The notes: generated by a model from the letters alone, not told the origin. A stretch of DNA of 42,671 nt from Azospirillum brasilense (GCA_003241645.1 QFOX01000008.1:1-42671), one strand, 5' to 3'. Positions 31,379 through 40,279 are shown, counted from the stretch's first letter. Translations and numbers: made by a program.

Positions 31379-33052
31379 ATGGTGCATGATCTCCCCCTCG
31401 TTTCCACGATTGCCGTCGGCTTCACGGCCGCGTTCGTCTGCGGTCTGATCGCCAGCAAGCTTCGCCTGTCGCCCATTGTTGGCTACCTCGTCGCCGGTAT
31501 CCTGATCGGGCCGTTCACGCCCGGCATCGTCGCCGATACGCACATTGCCGAGCAGCTTTCCGAGCTGGGTATTTTGCTGCTGATGTTCGGGGTGGGGCTG
31601 CATTTCTCGGTGCGTGACCTGCTGAACGTGTGGAAGATTGCCGTGCCCGGTGCCATCGTGCAGATCGGCGTGGCAACCCTGCTGGGCTGGGGGCTTTCCG
31701 CCTGCTGGGGCTGGTCGCTGCAAGCGGGGCTGATGCTGGGGCTGGCGCTGTCGGTAGCCAGCACCGTGGTGCTGCTGCGCGCGCTGGAAGAACACCATTT
31801 GATGCAGACCACCAACGGTAACATCGCCATTGGCTGGCTCATCGTGGAAGACATCGTGATGGTGCTGGCGCTGGTGATGATCCCCGCCATGGCGGATATG
31901 GACGGCACCGCCACCACCGCCGCCCTGCTGCAGGACGTGGGCATTGCGCTGGGTAAAGTGGCGCTGTTCGTGGTGTTCATGGTGGTGGTGGGCAAGCGCG
32001 CGCTTCCATGGCTGTTGCAAACGGTGGCGCGCATGCGCTCGCGCGAGCTGTTCACGCTGGCCGTGTTCGCCGTGGCCATGGGCGTGGCGTTCGGTGCGGC
32101 GGTGCTGTTCGGCATTTCCTTCGCGCTGGGCGCGTTCTTCGCGGGCATGATGATCCGCGAATCCGACCTGTCGCACGAGGCGGCCGAGAAAGCCCTGCCG
32201 CTGCAGGACGCTTTCGCGGTGCTGTTCTTCGTGGCGGTGGGCATGCTGTTCAACCCGGATACGCTGTTGCAGCAACCCATCAAGGTGCTGCTGGTGGTGC
32301 TTATCATCATGGTGGGTAAGGCCATCGCTTCGGCGGTCATTGTGCTGCTGTTCCGCTACCCGCTGAAAACCGCGCTGGTGGTTTCTGCCGGGCTGGCACA
32401 GATCGGCGAGTTCTCGTTCATTCTGGCGGGGCTTGGTGTGGCGCAGGGGCTGTTGCCGGAAGAGGGGCGCGACCTTATCCTCGCCGGGGCGCTCATTTCC
32501 ATTTCGCTGAACCCGGCCTGCTTCCATGCCAGCCACGCCATTTACCAATGGGCGGCGCGCCGCTTCAAGGATTCGCCGCACCTCATTTTCCATGACGATG
32601 ACCTCGCCCACCTGCGCGCCGACGAGCGCGAAGGCCTGCGCGATCTGGTCATCCTGGTGGGGCATGGCCGCGTGGGCAAACATATCTCGGCCAATATCCA
32701 GTCGGCGCAGATCGAGCTGGTGGTGGTGGACAGCAACCGCGAGCGCGTGGAAGCGCTGCGCGAGAAGGGTTTCCACGCCATTGCCGGCGATGCCACCTAT
32801 GACGTGACCCTGCGCGATGCGGCCATCGATAAGGCGGTGGCCATCATCGTGGCGGTGCCGAACCCGTACGAGGCGCGGCGCATCGTGGAAGCGGCACGGC
32901 AGCTGAAGCCGCAGATCAAGGTGCTGGTGCGGGCGCATAACGACGAGGAAATGCGCTATTTCGAGCAGCAGAAAGTGGATCTTTCGGTGATGGGCCCGCG
33001 CGAAGTGGGCCGCCGCATGGTCAGCTATCTGGGTGAGCAGCTGGGGCGGTAA
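31379..33052 (+). CDS. CPA2 cation:proton antiporter with RCK/TrkA-N domain (Kef/YbaL type)
   Basis: 557 residues from ATG 31379 (AAAAGG upstream). About 12 helices occupy 1-390, including GYLVAGILIGPFTPG, ELGILLLMFGVGLHFS and GWLIVEDIVMVLALVMIPA. A cytoplasmic TrkA-N domain (about 420-540) has the nucleotide loop LVGHGRVGKHIS and an acidic strand end (VVVDSN). It most resembles YbaL in domain order. It is a proton-coupled K+ or Na+ transporter probably gated by nucleotide. There is no KefF/KefG partner nearby. Confidence 0.88.
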   Translation: MVHDLPLVSTIAVGFTAAFVCGLIASKLRLSPIVGYLVAGILIGPFTPGIVADTHIAEQLSELGILLLMFGVGLHFSVRDLLNVWKIAVPGAIVQIGVATLLGWGLSACWGWSLQAGLMLGLALSVASTVVLLRALEEHHLMQTTNGNIAIGWLIVEDIVMVLALVMIPAMADMDGTATTAALLQDVGIALGKVALFVVFMVVVGKRALPWLLQTVARMRSRELFTLAVFAVAMGVAFGAAVLFGISFALGAFFAGMMIRESDLSHEAAEKALPLQDAFAVLFFVAVGMLFNPDTLLQQPIKVLLVVLIIMVGKAIASAVIVLLFRYPLKTALVVSAGLAQIGEFSFILAGLGVAQGLLPEEGRDLILAGALISISLNPACFHASHAIYQWAARRFKDSPHLIFHDDDLAHLRADEREGLRDLVILVGHGRVGKHISANIQSAQIELVVVDSNRERVEALREKGFHAIAGDATYDVTLRDAAIDKAVAIIVAVPNPYEARRIVEAARQLKPQIKVLVRAHNDEEMRYFEQQKVDLSVMGPREVGRRMVSYLGEQLGR

Positions 33053-33130
33053 GCTTCTGTAGTCCTTTGTTTTAGAATATTGTCCCAGAAATCAATTGAC
33101 GGGTGGGGTGCGCGCGCGCAGACTGGGCGC

Positions 33131-34414
33131 ATGCTCACGCCCAGTATCACGCCGACGCGGCTGCGCTGGCTGTATGTGGATTTCAACAGCTACTTCGCCA
33201 GTGTCGAACAGCAACTGCGCCCCGCGCTTCGCGGGCGGCCGGTGGCCGTGGTGCCGGTGATGACGGATGCGACCTGCGCCATCGCCGCCAGCTACGAGGC
33301 GAAGGCGTTCGGCATCAAAACGGGCACCCCCATCTGGGAGGCAAAAAAGCTCTGCCCCGACCTTGCGCTGGTGCTGGCCAACCACGAGCATTACGTGGAT
33401 TTCCACGAGCGCATCTGCGCCGAGGTGGAGCGGCATATTCCGGTCAGCGTCGTCGCGTCCATCGACGAGGTGGCGTGCGAGCTGAAAGCCAACGAGGCCG
33501 ACCCCGATACGGCGGTCGAGATCGCCCATGCCATTAAGGATGGGCTGGCGCGCAACATCGGCGCGTACGTGAAATGCTCCATCGGCGTGGCGCCCAGCAA
33601 GTACCTGTCCAAGATCGCCACCGACCTGCACAAGCCCGACGGGCTGACCATTCTGGAATCGAAGGACCTGCCGCACCGGCTGCTGGGGCTTAGCCTGCGC
33701 GACTTACCCGGGGTGGGCGCGAACATGGAGGCGCGCCTGCAGCAGCATGGCATTCGCAGCATGGCCGATCTGTATGCGCGCGACGCGAAACAGCTGCGCG
33801 CCGTGTGGGGCAATTTATGGGGCGAGCGCATGTGGTATTACCTGCGCGGGGTGGATGTGCCCGACGCGCCCACCAGCCGCAGCACCATTGGCCACAGCCA
33901 CGTGCTGGGGCCCGCGCTGCGCGTGCCCGAACAGGCGCGCTACGTGGCGCGGCGATTGACCGCCAAGGCCGCCAGCCGCCTGCGCCGCGAGGGGTATTAC
34001 GCCAGCCGCTTCGCGCTTTCGGTGCGGGTGGAGAACGGCCCGCGCTATGCGCTGGAGGCGCGTTGTTTCCGCGCGCAGGATACCGCCACCTTCGTGCATT
34101 TGCTGGATGCGCTGTGGGCGGAAATTCAACGCGCATCGCGCGGGGCGCGGCTGAAGAAAGTGTCGGTCACGCTGTATGGGCTGAGCCCGGCGCAGGGCGC
34201 CCAGTCGCAGGCGGAGCTGTTCGATGTGCTGCCGGGGGTGGACATGAAGACCCGCGCGAAGGCCGAGCAGGTAAGCCGAGCGCTGGATGCGCTGAACCAC
34301 CGCTATGGCCGCGATACGGTGTCGCTGGGCATGCTGCCCAGTCAGGGCAAAAGCTTCTCGGGCACGAAGATCGCGTTCACGCGCATTCCCGACAAGAACG
34401 AGTTCCTGGAATGA
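33131..34414 (+). CDS. Y-family DNA polymerase (DinB/UmuC-like)
   Basis: 427 residues from ATG 33131; upstream in-frame TTG codons give a longer reading without homology. The palm and fingers have LYVDFNSYFASVEQQLRP (metal Asp), SYEAKAFGIKTGTPIWEAKKLCP and VASIDEVACEL (catalytic S-x-D-E). GVAPSKYLSKIATDLHKPDGL and the helix-hairpin-helix LRDLPGVGANMEARLQQHGI follow, with a little-finger domain to about 390. Error-prone bypass of damaged DNA is the family role. The usual aromatic after SIDE (as in SIDEAYLD) is replaced by VACE. The C-terminus lacks an obvious beta-clamp peptide such as QL(S/D)LF, although AELFDVLPG may serve. There is no umuD or imuA neighbour. Confidence 0.85.
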   Translation: MLTPSITPTRLRWLYVDFNSYFASVEQQLRPALRGRPVAVVPVMTDATCAIAASYEAKAFGIKTGTPIWEAKKLCPDLALVLANHEHYVDFHERICAEVERHIPVSVVASIDEVACELKANEADPDTAVEIAHAIKDGLARNIGAYVKCSIGVAPSKYLSKIATDLHKPDGLTILESKDLPHRLLGLSLRDLPGVGANMEARLQQHGIRSMADLYARDAKQLRAVWGNLWGERMWYYLRGVDVPDAPTSRSTIGHSHVLGPALRVPEQARYVARRLTAKAASRLRREGYYASRFALSVRVENGPRYALEARCFRAQDTATFVHLLDALWAEIQRASRGARLKKVSVTLYGLSPAQGAQSQAELFDVLPGVDMKTRAKAEQVSRALDALNHRYGRDTVSLGMLPSQGKSFSGTKIAFTRIPDKNEFLE

Positions 34415-36670
34415 TCAGGCGGCGGCTTCGCCCGCTGTGTCGGGCTTGCGGGCAAGGGTGAGCAGCTTTTCCGTCAGGTCGTCGGGGTCGAACGGTTTGG
34501 CAATGTAGGCATCCATGCCTGCGGCGATGAACTTTTCGCGGTCGCCCATCAGCGCGTGGGCCGTCATGGCAATGATGGGCAGGCGGTGCAGCCCATTATC
34601 GGCCTCGTAGGCGCGGATACGGGTGGTGGCTTCCACCCCGCTGATGTCCGGCAATTGCACGTCCATCAGCACGGCGACGTAATCGCCATGGCGGGGGCTG
34701 GCCGCGGCCGACAGCGCCTCGCGCCCATTGGCGGCCACGTCGCAGGCGAAGCCAAGGTTCAGCAGCACGGTGCGCGCCACCAGCACGTTGGGCTTGTAGT
34801 CTTCCACCAGCAGCACGCGGCCGCGGGTGAGGCTGTGCTCATCGGCTTCGGCATGGGGAATGGTCTTATCCGGCCGGTCGGTGGCCTGATCGGCCGCGGG
34901 CAGGGGCAGCGTCACCACGAATTCGGAGCCTTTGCCCACCTTGCTGGTCAGGTCGATCTCACCGCCCATCAGCTCGGCCAGCTCACGCGAAATGGAAAGT
35001 CCAAGCCCCGTGCCGCCGAACCGCCGGGTGATGGACGGGTCGCTCTGCGTGAATTTCTCGAAAATGGTCTTGCAGGCTTCCGGCGGAATGCCGATGCCGG
35101 TATCCTTCACGCGGATCTCGAGATGCCCCACGGGGGTGAGCCCGGCCTTCACGGTCACGCCGCCCTGCTCGGTGAACTTCACCGCGTTGGTGAGCAGGTT
35201 GGTGATGATCTGGTTGAGGCGGTGCGCATCGCCGATGAGCTGGGCGGGCAGGTTAGGAGCGATCTCCAGCGACAGGGCGATCTTCTTCTCGTCGGCGCGC
35301 ACGCGCATCACGCGGATGGCGTCTTCCAGCACCTGGCGGGGGTCGAAGGCCATTTGCTCCAGCAGCAGCGAGCCGTCATCCAGCTTCGACAGGTCGAGCA
35401 GGTCGTTGATGAGGGCAAATAAGCTTTTGGACGCGATGTTCAGCGCGTCGATATACTCGCGGTCGCGCGCCTTGGGGTCGGCCTTGCGGGCGAGGATGCC
35501 TGCAATGCCGATGATGGCGTTCATGGGTGTGCGGATCTCGTGGCTCATGTTCGCGAGGAAGTTGGTTTTTGCGCGGTTCGCCGTGTCGGCCTTGGACTTG
35601 GCGACCCGCAGTTCTTCTTCCATCTGCTTCAGGCTGGTCACGTCGGTGTGGATGCCGACCATGCGCGTGGGCACGCCTTTGCTGTTCCACTGCGCCGCCC
35701 CGCGCGACATGACCCACATCCAGTGGCCATCCTTGTGGCGCACGCGGTAGACGGTCTTGTACACAGGCACCTCACGGCGCAGGTAGCGCTCGGCCTCGCT
35801 GTAGGCTTCCTCGAAATCCGCCGGGTGGATGAGGGCTTTCATGGCCTCCAGCGTGTTCGGCATTTCATGCGGCTTGAAGCCGTACATCTCTTTCAGGCGC
35901 GGGCTCATGTAGAGGTCCTGGCTATGGGGCCGCCAGTCATAGATACCGTCGGCCATGCCTTTCATGGCCAGCTCAAAACGCTCGCGCGCCTCGCGCAGTT
36001 CGTCGGCCACGATCTCGTGGCGGGTGCGCAGTTTCAGCATCAGCCAGCTGATGACCACCACCAGCGTGAGCGAGAACAGCGAGGCCACCAGCATCATGCT
36101 GACGTAATAGGTCTGGCGGTGCTCGGCTTTGGTGGTGCGCGCATCCAGCAGGCGCTGCTCGGTGCGGCGAATGGCATTGGCATTTGCCTGAATGTGGCGC
36201 GCCAGCTCGAAAAAGCTTTCTGACATTTTCGGGTCGTAGGCGCGGGCGAGGTCGCCGCGCTTGCGGGCGGCCATGAACGTGTCGCTCATTTTAAGCAATG
36301 CTTCGGTCTCGAAGCGCATTTCCGCCAGCGCGTTCTGCGATTCGTCGTGCTTCACCCGTTCAAGCACGGGTTCAAGCTTCTTCGGTAAGGCCTTGAGTTT
36401 GGCTTCGGCAATGGCCTGATAGTCGCGCCGGCCCAGCGACAGGTAGCCATGCTGCGCCACAATGGCTTCCTGCAGGGCGGTCGAGAATTCCAGCACGCGG
36501 GCGATGTTGCCTTGCGTGTAGGTGACGTAGCCATCGCTCTCGCGGATATTTTTGTAGCTGATGTAGTAAGTGACGGCGAGCGCATTGCCCACCACCACGG
36601 CAAGCACGATGAAGGCAGCCAGCGGCCATTCCCGCAGCGATACATACTTGCGCCAGTTCGTTTGCATCAT
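34415..36670 (-). CDS. Hybrid sensor histidine kinase (CHASE3-like sensor, PAS, HisKA, HATPase, REC)
   Basis: About 751 residues from the tandem ATG at 36670/36667, directly behind a G-rich ribosome site. In order: a membrane helix, a periplasmic helical bundle of roughly 150 residues (CHASE3-like), a second helix (VSMMLVASLFSLTLVVVISWLML), and a PAS with PAC (YDWRPHSQDLYMSPRLKEMYGF...VGIHTDVTSLKQ). HisKA (FLANMSHEIRTPMNAIIGIAG) and HATPase (DTGIGIPPE, GGTGLGLSISREL) follow. A C-terminal receiver (RVLLVEDYKPN, VLMDVQLPDISG, AKPFDPDDL) completes it. It lacks an HPt domain, so it must pass phosphate to a separate histidine phosphotransferase. Confidence 0.9.
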   Translation of the reverse strand: MMQTNWRKYVSLREWPLAAFIVLAVVVGNALAVTYYISYKNIRESDGYVTYTQGNIARVLEFSTALQEAIVAQHGYLSLGRRDYQAIAEAKLKALPKKLEPVLERVKHDESQNALAEMRFETEALLKMSDTFMAARKRGDLARAYDPKMSESFFELARHIQANANAIRRTEQRLLDARTTKAEHRQTYYVSMMLVASLFSLTLVVVISWLMLKLRTRHEIVADELREARERFELAMKGMADGIYDWRPHSQDLYMSPRLKEMYGFKPHEMPNTLEAMKALIHPADFEEAYSEAERYLRREVPVYKTVYRVRHKDGHWMWVMSRGAAQWNSKGVPTRMVGIHTDVTSLKQMEEELRVAKSKADTANRAKTNFLANMSHEIRTPMNAIIGIAGILARKADPKARDREYIDALNIASKSLFALINDLLDLSKLDDGSLLLEQMAFDPRQVLEDAIRVMRVRADEKKIALSLEIAPNLPAQLIGDAHRLNQIITNLLTNAVKFTEQGGVTVKAGLTPVGHLEIRVKDTGIGIPPEACKTIFEKFTQSDPSITRRFGGTGLGLSISRELAELMGGEIDLTSKVGKGSEFVVTLPLPAADQATDRPDKTIPHAEADEHSLTRGRVLLVEDYKPNVLVARTVLLNLGFACDVAANGREALSAAASPRHGDYVAVLMDVQLPDISGVEATTRIRAYEADNGLHRLPIIAMTAHALMGDREKFIAAGMDAYIAKPFDPDDLTEKLLTLARKPDTAGEAAA

Positions 36671-36688
36671 CCCCCCTGTATAGAAGAA

Positions 36689-36714
36689 GGCGACGCTTGA
36701 AAACAAGCGCCGCC
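36689..36714 (-). terminator. Terminator hairpin between entericidin-like gene and hybrid kinase
   Basis: An 11-bp stem (GGCGACGCTTG on the plus strand with CAAGCGCCGCC, one G-U in RNA) closes around AAAA. It follows the entericidin-like stop on the minus strand. Confidence 0.6.
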
Positions 36715-36731
36715 TCATTCGTATCCGTGGA

Positions 36732-36872
36732 CTATTTTGCTTCCTGGGCGCTTTCTTCGATGTTCTCGCCGCCTTTTTCCATGTCACGGCCGAAGCCTTC
36801 AATGGTTTCGCAGGCGCTGGCCAGCAGCAGGGCAGAAAGGGCAGCAAGGGTAAGCATTTTACGCGAAGTCAT
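36732..36872 (-). CDS. Entericidin-like small lipoprotein
   Basis: 46 residues: a signal sequence MTSRKMLTLAALSALLLASAC with lipobox ASAC, then ETIEGFGRDMEKGGENIEESAQEAK. The pattern (Cys, then 'T..G.G.D....G..I') is that of entericidin A/B family lipoproteins, membrane-anchored helical peptides linked to stationary phase and stress. AGGAG lies nine bases before the ATG. It is flanked by a downstream hairpin and an upstream EcfG-like promoter. Confidence 0.88.
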   Translation of the reverse strand: MTSRKMLTLAALSALLLASACETIEGFGRDMEKGGENIEESAQEAK

Positions 36873-36918
36873 GGTCGTACTCCTGAGGGTGAGGGTTGCA
36901 TCACCCATCAACCATGCC

Positions 36919-36944
36919 CACGCATCAACAGGCTATTATGTTCC
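36919..36944 (-). promoter_or_regulatory. EcfG-like promoter for the entericidin-like gene
   Basis: On the minus strand, GGAAC (36944-36940), 17 bases, then CGTG (36922-36919), against the alphaproteobacterial general-stress sigma consensus GGAAC-N16/17-CGTT. It is about 47 bases upstream of the entericidin ATG. Confidence 0.45.
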
Positions 36945-36951
36945 CGCGATG

Positions 36952-37995
36952 CTAAAAGCGCATGGACACGTTCAGTGCACCATACTCCTCGCGTTCCTTC
37001 TGGCCCTTGAACTGGTCGCTGCGGATCACGTGCGTGTAAGCAATGCGCGTGTCGTAGACGGTGAAGGCAATACCTGCCTGCACGCCGCCCACGAGCGGCT
37101 CTTTGTCCACGCTGTCGCTGTCTTTCCATGTGTTGCCATCCAGGAAGATGTTACGCGCCACGGCCTGGCCTTCCACCCCACCGAACAGGTACCAGCCGAA
37201 ATCACGGTTCGGCACGAAGAAATCCGTGCCCGAAAGGCTGGGGCGAATGAGCGGCGGGCCGTAATCGGCAGGCAAGTCGTAGCCGAAGCGTGCATACGCG
37301 CCGACCACGGCGTTGGTGTAGACGTTGCCCACGTTCGCGCCCACGCTCGGGGTCAGGTCGAAACCCCAGCCGAAGGGCGTGAATTCATACAGGCTGCGCC
37401 ATTTGCGTTCGTAGCTCAGCATCAGGGCGGGTTCGTCCTTCAGCTGGAAATCCCACCCGTTCGGGTAGGGGCTGTCGGTCACGCTGTGGATGAATTTCTG
37501 CGTCTGCTCGGCGTAGCTCGACGGGCCGACAACACCGGCGGTGATCTGGAACGTGTCCAGCGTTGTGCCGGTGTCGGAGATCACCGTGGCGGAGCCATAG
37601 AGGAAACCTGCATAGGGCTGGTCGTTCGGCTGGCGGTTGCGCACGGTAATATCATCCGGCGTGAACATGCTCTGGCCCACCGAAAGCCCCCAGCGCTTAT
37701 GGCCTTCCTCGGCAAAGAACGGCAGCGCGTTGGCGGTGCTTTCCAGCCAGCCCGGCACGTCGCTTTCCGGGGCGTAATACGAAAAACGCACGCCGTTGGT
37801 GTAGTTGTTGTCGCCGCCGGCGAAAATATCGTTCTCGAAGTTCACGCTGTAGACGGCGCGCTTATCCTCGACCACGCGGGTGGGTACGCTCTCCTCGGGC
37901 AGCGTCACTTCCGCTGCGGCGGGGAGGGCAAAGAAAGCGCCCGCCAGAGCAAAGCTGCTGGCGAGCGCGGTTTTGGTGCGGAATGCCTGCGCCAT
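36952..37995 (-). CDS. LpxR-like outer-membrane lipid A deacylase (DUF2219)
   Basis: 347 residues from ATG 37995. A signal peptide (about 1-28) is followed by a beta-barrel of LpxR layout. NFENDIFAGGDNNYTNGVRFSY (the N-D metal/catalytic motif and YTNG), WGLSVGQSMFTPDD, QPYAGFLYGS, EQTQKFIHSV (probable catalytic His) and a final ALNVSMRF with terminal Phe can all be seen. LpxR removes the 3'-acyloxyacyl chain of lipid A in a Ca2+-dependent way. It starts 5 bases after the preceding gene's stop on the same strand, so the two form an operon. Residue roles are taken from the family by motif and were not aligned. Confidence 0.85.
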   Translation of the reverse strand: MAQAFRTKTALASSFALAGAFFALPAAAEVTLPEESVPTRVVEDKRAVYSVNFENDIFAGGDNNYTNGVRFSYYAPESDVPGWLESTANALPFFAEEGHKRWGLSVGQSMFTPDDITVRNRQPNDQPYAGFLYGSATVISDTGTTLDTFQITAGVVGPSSYAEQTQKFIHSVTDSPYPNGWDFQLKDEPALMLSYERKWRSLYEFTPFGWGFDLTPSVGANVGNVYTNAVVGAYARFGYDLPADYGPPLIRPSLSGTDFFVPNRDFGWYLFGGVEGQAVARNIFLDGNTWKDSDSVDKEPLVGGVQAGIAFTVYDTRIAYTHVIRSDQFKGQKEREEYGALNVSMRF

Positions 37996-37999
37996 GGAA

Positions 38000-38590
38000 T
38001 CAGGATTCCAGGTCGGCAAAGCTCATGCTGGTGCGGGCGGTGCCTTTACCCAGCGTGAGCTTCTTGGTTTGGGTGGTGCCCTGATAGGTGGAATTCAGGG
38101 TGTAAGTGCCCGGCTTGGCTTTTACCAGCAGGTAGGGGCCTTCCGTGGTGGTGGAAAGCACGGTCTCGCCGGATTTATCGACCAGCGTCACGTTCACACC
38201 GGCAAGGTGGTGGCCGGTCGTGTCGGAATAGGTGGCCTTCAGGTTGAAGTCCTTCGCGTTGCTGTCGAACCATTCTTTTTCATACGCGCCAATGCCGCCG
38301 CTGACGAATTGCACGTCGGCATCGTACTGGCTGTTCTGCACTTGCGGTGCGCCCAGATAGTCCATGTCATCGATGGTCGCGGGGGTCACGGGGGCGGGGG
38401 CACCCGCTTCGGCTGCCACCGGCACCGGGGTGTAGACCGGCACCGGCTTGATCACGGGCTGCGCGGCAGGCACCGGCTGGCCGCTTTGGATCACGGGGGT
38501 GTAGTAGTGAATGGTTGCGTCTTGTGCGTGGGCAATGCCGCCCAGCGTGAGGCCTGCCAGTGCAGTGCCCAGTAATAACGTGGTTTTCAT
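38000..38590 (-). CDS. Exported protein with carboxypeptidase-regulatory-like fold
   Basis: 196 residues from ATG 38590, with AGGAG upstream. A signal peptide (MKTTLLLGTALAGLTLGGIAHA) leads to a Pro/Val-rich stretch (about 25-75). The C-terminal part (LKATYSDTTGHHLAGVNVTLVDKSGETVLSTTTEGPYLLVKAKPGTYTLNSTYQGTTQTKKLTLG) has the strand pattern of CarboxypepD_reg-like/transthyretin-like beta-sandwich domains. It is likely a periplasmic structural or binding protein. It is co-transcribed with the LpxR-like gene. Confidence 0.7.
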   Translation of the reverse strand: MKTTLLLGTALAGLTLGGIAHAQDATIHYYTPVIQSGQPVPAAQPVIKPVPVYTPVPVAAEAGAPAPVTPATIDDMDYLGAPQVQNSQYDADVQFVSGGIGAYEKEWFDSNAKDFNLKATYSDTTGHHLAGVNVTLVDKSGETVLSTTTEGPYLLVKAKPGTYTLNSTYQGTTQTKKLTLGKGTARTSMSFADLES

Positions 38591-38600
38591 GGAGTTTCTC

Positions 38601-39095
38601 CTAATTGATGAGTCGGATACGACGTGCGGGTTTCTGGGTGTCGGCCGAAGGGGTGCGCGGCGTGCGCGAGGTAAGCCCTTCAATGAACCCGTCGGTCACG
38701 GAATTGACGGCATCGGTCACGATGTTACCTGTACTGGTGGTACGTTTGGCTTCCTTGAACAGCGCCATATCATTCTTGATGCTGGCGAGCTGCACGAACC
38801 AACGACCGGCCATGGTGTAGCATGCGACGATGAGCACGAGCGTGAATCCGGCCGTGGCGGCCACCGCCATGGAACGGTCCCACCCTGCCTCGGTGAGAAG
38901 ATGGAAGATGGACACAATGCCCACCGCAATGGCAGCCCCCGTGAGTACGCTCCCGATGATCACGCCCATGAGGCCAAGGAAGGCCGCACGGAGGTAAATA
39001 CGGAGCGCATCCTCGTCGGGCAGGGCCTGGATCAAAGCCCAGATCCCCACCCGACGAGCGATACCGACGTTAAACAGCGTGCTGAGTAACGACAT
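38601..39095 (-). CDS. Inner-membrane protein of unknown function, holin-III/DUF1469-like layout
   Basis: 164 residues. Two to three hydrophobic segments (about 38-66 and 77-103) are followed by a charged tail that ends RIRLIN. The layout recalls phage-holin-III-like (YqjE/DUF1469) proteins, and genes of that family commonly neighbour DUF883 (YqjD/ElaB) genes, as here; similarity at sequence level is weak. It is separated by 10 bases from the next gene and 8 from the previous one. Confidence 0.6.
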   Translation of the reverse strand: MSLLSTLFNVGIARRVGIWALIQALPDEDALRIYLRAAFLGLMGVIIGSVLTGAAIAVGIVSIFHLLTEAGWDRSMAVAATAGFTLVLIVACYTMAGRWFVQLASIKNDMALFKEAKRTTSTGNIVTDAVNSVTDGFIEGLTSRTPRTPSADTQKPARRIRLIN

Positions 39096-39103
39096 GGATG
39101 CAA

Positions 39104-39454
39104 CTAGCGCTTAAGCAGGCGCGAGATGATCACGCCACCCACGAAGGCAGCAGCGGCGCTGGCCAGCGGGTTCGCGCGGATGGTGCGCTCGGCGCTGTCT
39201 TTCGCGTGGCTGATGTCGTCGCGACGGTCATGCAGGAAGTGCTGCACTTTTTCGCCCGCTTCACGAGCCGACGCGCGCAGGTCACGCACTTTATCCTCGG
39301 CGCGGTCGCTTGCATCACGCAGTTCGCTTTTGGCAGCGCTGAGGGCCGAATCTTTGGCGCCTTTCAGCTCGTTCTTTACATTCTTCAGGTCGGCAGCTGC
39401 GTTATCGATATGGTCTTGGGCAGCTTTCTTGTCTTTAGCGGAAGGTTGGAACAT
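39104..39454 (-). CDS. DUF883 (ElaB/YqjD-like) membrane-anchored helical protein
   Basis: 116 residues. A long charged amphipathic helix (KKAAQDHIDNAAADLKNVKNELKGAK...REAGEKVQHFLHDRRDD) precedes a C-terminal anchor IRANPLASAAAAFVGGVIISRLLKR, the DUF883 signature. E. coli relatives bind ribosomes at the membrane in stationary phase. It heads a close-packed minus-strand run with the holin-III-like, exported and LpxR-like genes. TCTCC on the plus strand gives GGAGA ahead of the ATG. Confidence 0.85.
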   Translation of the reverse strand: MFQPSAKDKKAAQDHIDNAAADLKNVKNELKGAKDSALSAAKSELRDASDRAEDKVRDLRASAREAGEKVQHFLHDRRDDISHAKDSAERTIRANPLASAAAAFVGGVIISRLLKR

Positions 39455-39590
39455 GGTTGTCTCCTAATGGTTATAATGAACTGGGTGAGGGTGAGGGATT
39501 CGCACTCAAACTACCATATGCTTAGGCGGTAGTTATATAAGTGCCGGGTAAAGCGAAACAAGCACCCACTCGCTTCGTTCACCACAAATG

Positions 39591-39662
39591 CTAGAAGAAA
39601 ATGTTGTACAGCAGGATGAGCGAAACGGGCACGCCGAGCAGGTACATAATTAAGCTTTTCAT
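39591..39662 (-). CDS. 23-residue hydrophobic membrane peptide
   Basis: ATG 39662, with GGAG seven or so bases upstream, reads MKSLIMYLLGVPVSLILLYNIFF then TAG. It is a single membrane helix with the Gly-Val-Pro kink (LLGVP) and a Lys at the cytoplasmic end. Similar tiny one-helix proteins are seen in many proteobacteria. It lies between the DUF883 gene and the next divergent gene. The 276 bases upstream, up to 39938, contain no gene that I can see. Confidence 0.6.
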   Translation of the reverse strand: MKSLIMYLLGVPVSLILLYNIFF

Positions 39663-39938
39663 GGGTATTCTCCGGTCGATTGATCGTGATTGAGTATGCC
39701 CAACGTAACGGACGCCAGCTAAGAGGGCGATACGGCGCGCCTGCCGGAAGATTAGCCGCGCATAAAGAATGGCGGTTCGGATATGCGGGCTGAAAAAACA
39801 GTGGGTTGATGGGGAACTTATGCTTGCAATGCCGGCTCATGGCGGCGGGTTGATAAGCCATCCTCTATAAAAGCGATCATGCATCCAACCATGCATTAAC
39901 CTCACTTACGATCACACATCATTCATCAGGAGAACAAA

Positions 39939-40229
39939 ATGGCACAACCTTCGAACAATAACGGCACCACGATCGGGATTATCCTTGTAGTGATCCTTGC
40001 GGTCATCGCGGCGGTATACTTCATGGATACCAGCAACCGCAATGGCGACACCAAACTGGCCAACGCCATGGAAGAGTTCAGCGATAACGCGGAACGTGGC
40101 CGCGTAGGCGAGGGCATCGAGGAAGCGGGTGAAGAGCTTCAGGACCGTTCGACCGGTGAGAAGATCGGCGATGCGATCGAAGATACCGGCCGCGACATCC
40201 AGGATGCCGCCAGCGATGCCAGCAACTAA
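39939..40229 (+). CDS. Small membrane-anchored acidic helical protein
   Basis: 96 residues: a membrane helix (GTTIGIILVVILAVIAAVYFM, about 10-30) and an acidic helical tail (EEFSDNAERGRVGEGIEEAGEELQDRSTGEKIGDAIEDTGRDIQDAASDAS). The tail has a loose 11-residue rhythm like the one in the entericidin-like protein (G..IE..G.D). AGGAG precedes the ATG, and a strong terminator follows. Function unknown. Confidence 0.75.
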   Translation: MAQPSNNNGTTIGIILVVILAVIAAVYFMDTSNRNGDTKLANAMEEFSDNAERGRVGEGIEEAGEELQDRSTGEKIGDAIEDTGRDIQDAASDASN

Positions 40230-40254
40230 TACGCCCGGCATAGATTAAGGAGAA

Positions 40255-40279
40255 GGGCGGCGAAAAGCCGCCCTTTTTT
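40255..40279 (+). terminator. Rho-independent terminator
   Basis: GGGCGGC pairs with GCCGCCC around GAAAA, then six T. Confidence 0.92.

Noticed and set aside
31328..32938. Antisense reading frame of about 530 codons over the antiporter gene
   Set aside because: Its product is His/Gln/Arg-rich low complexity. The opposite strand encodes a complete CPA2 antiporter with all family motifs.
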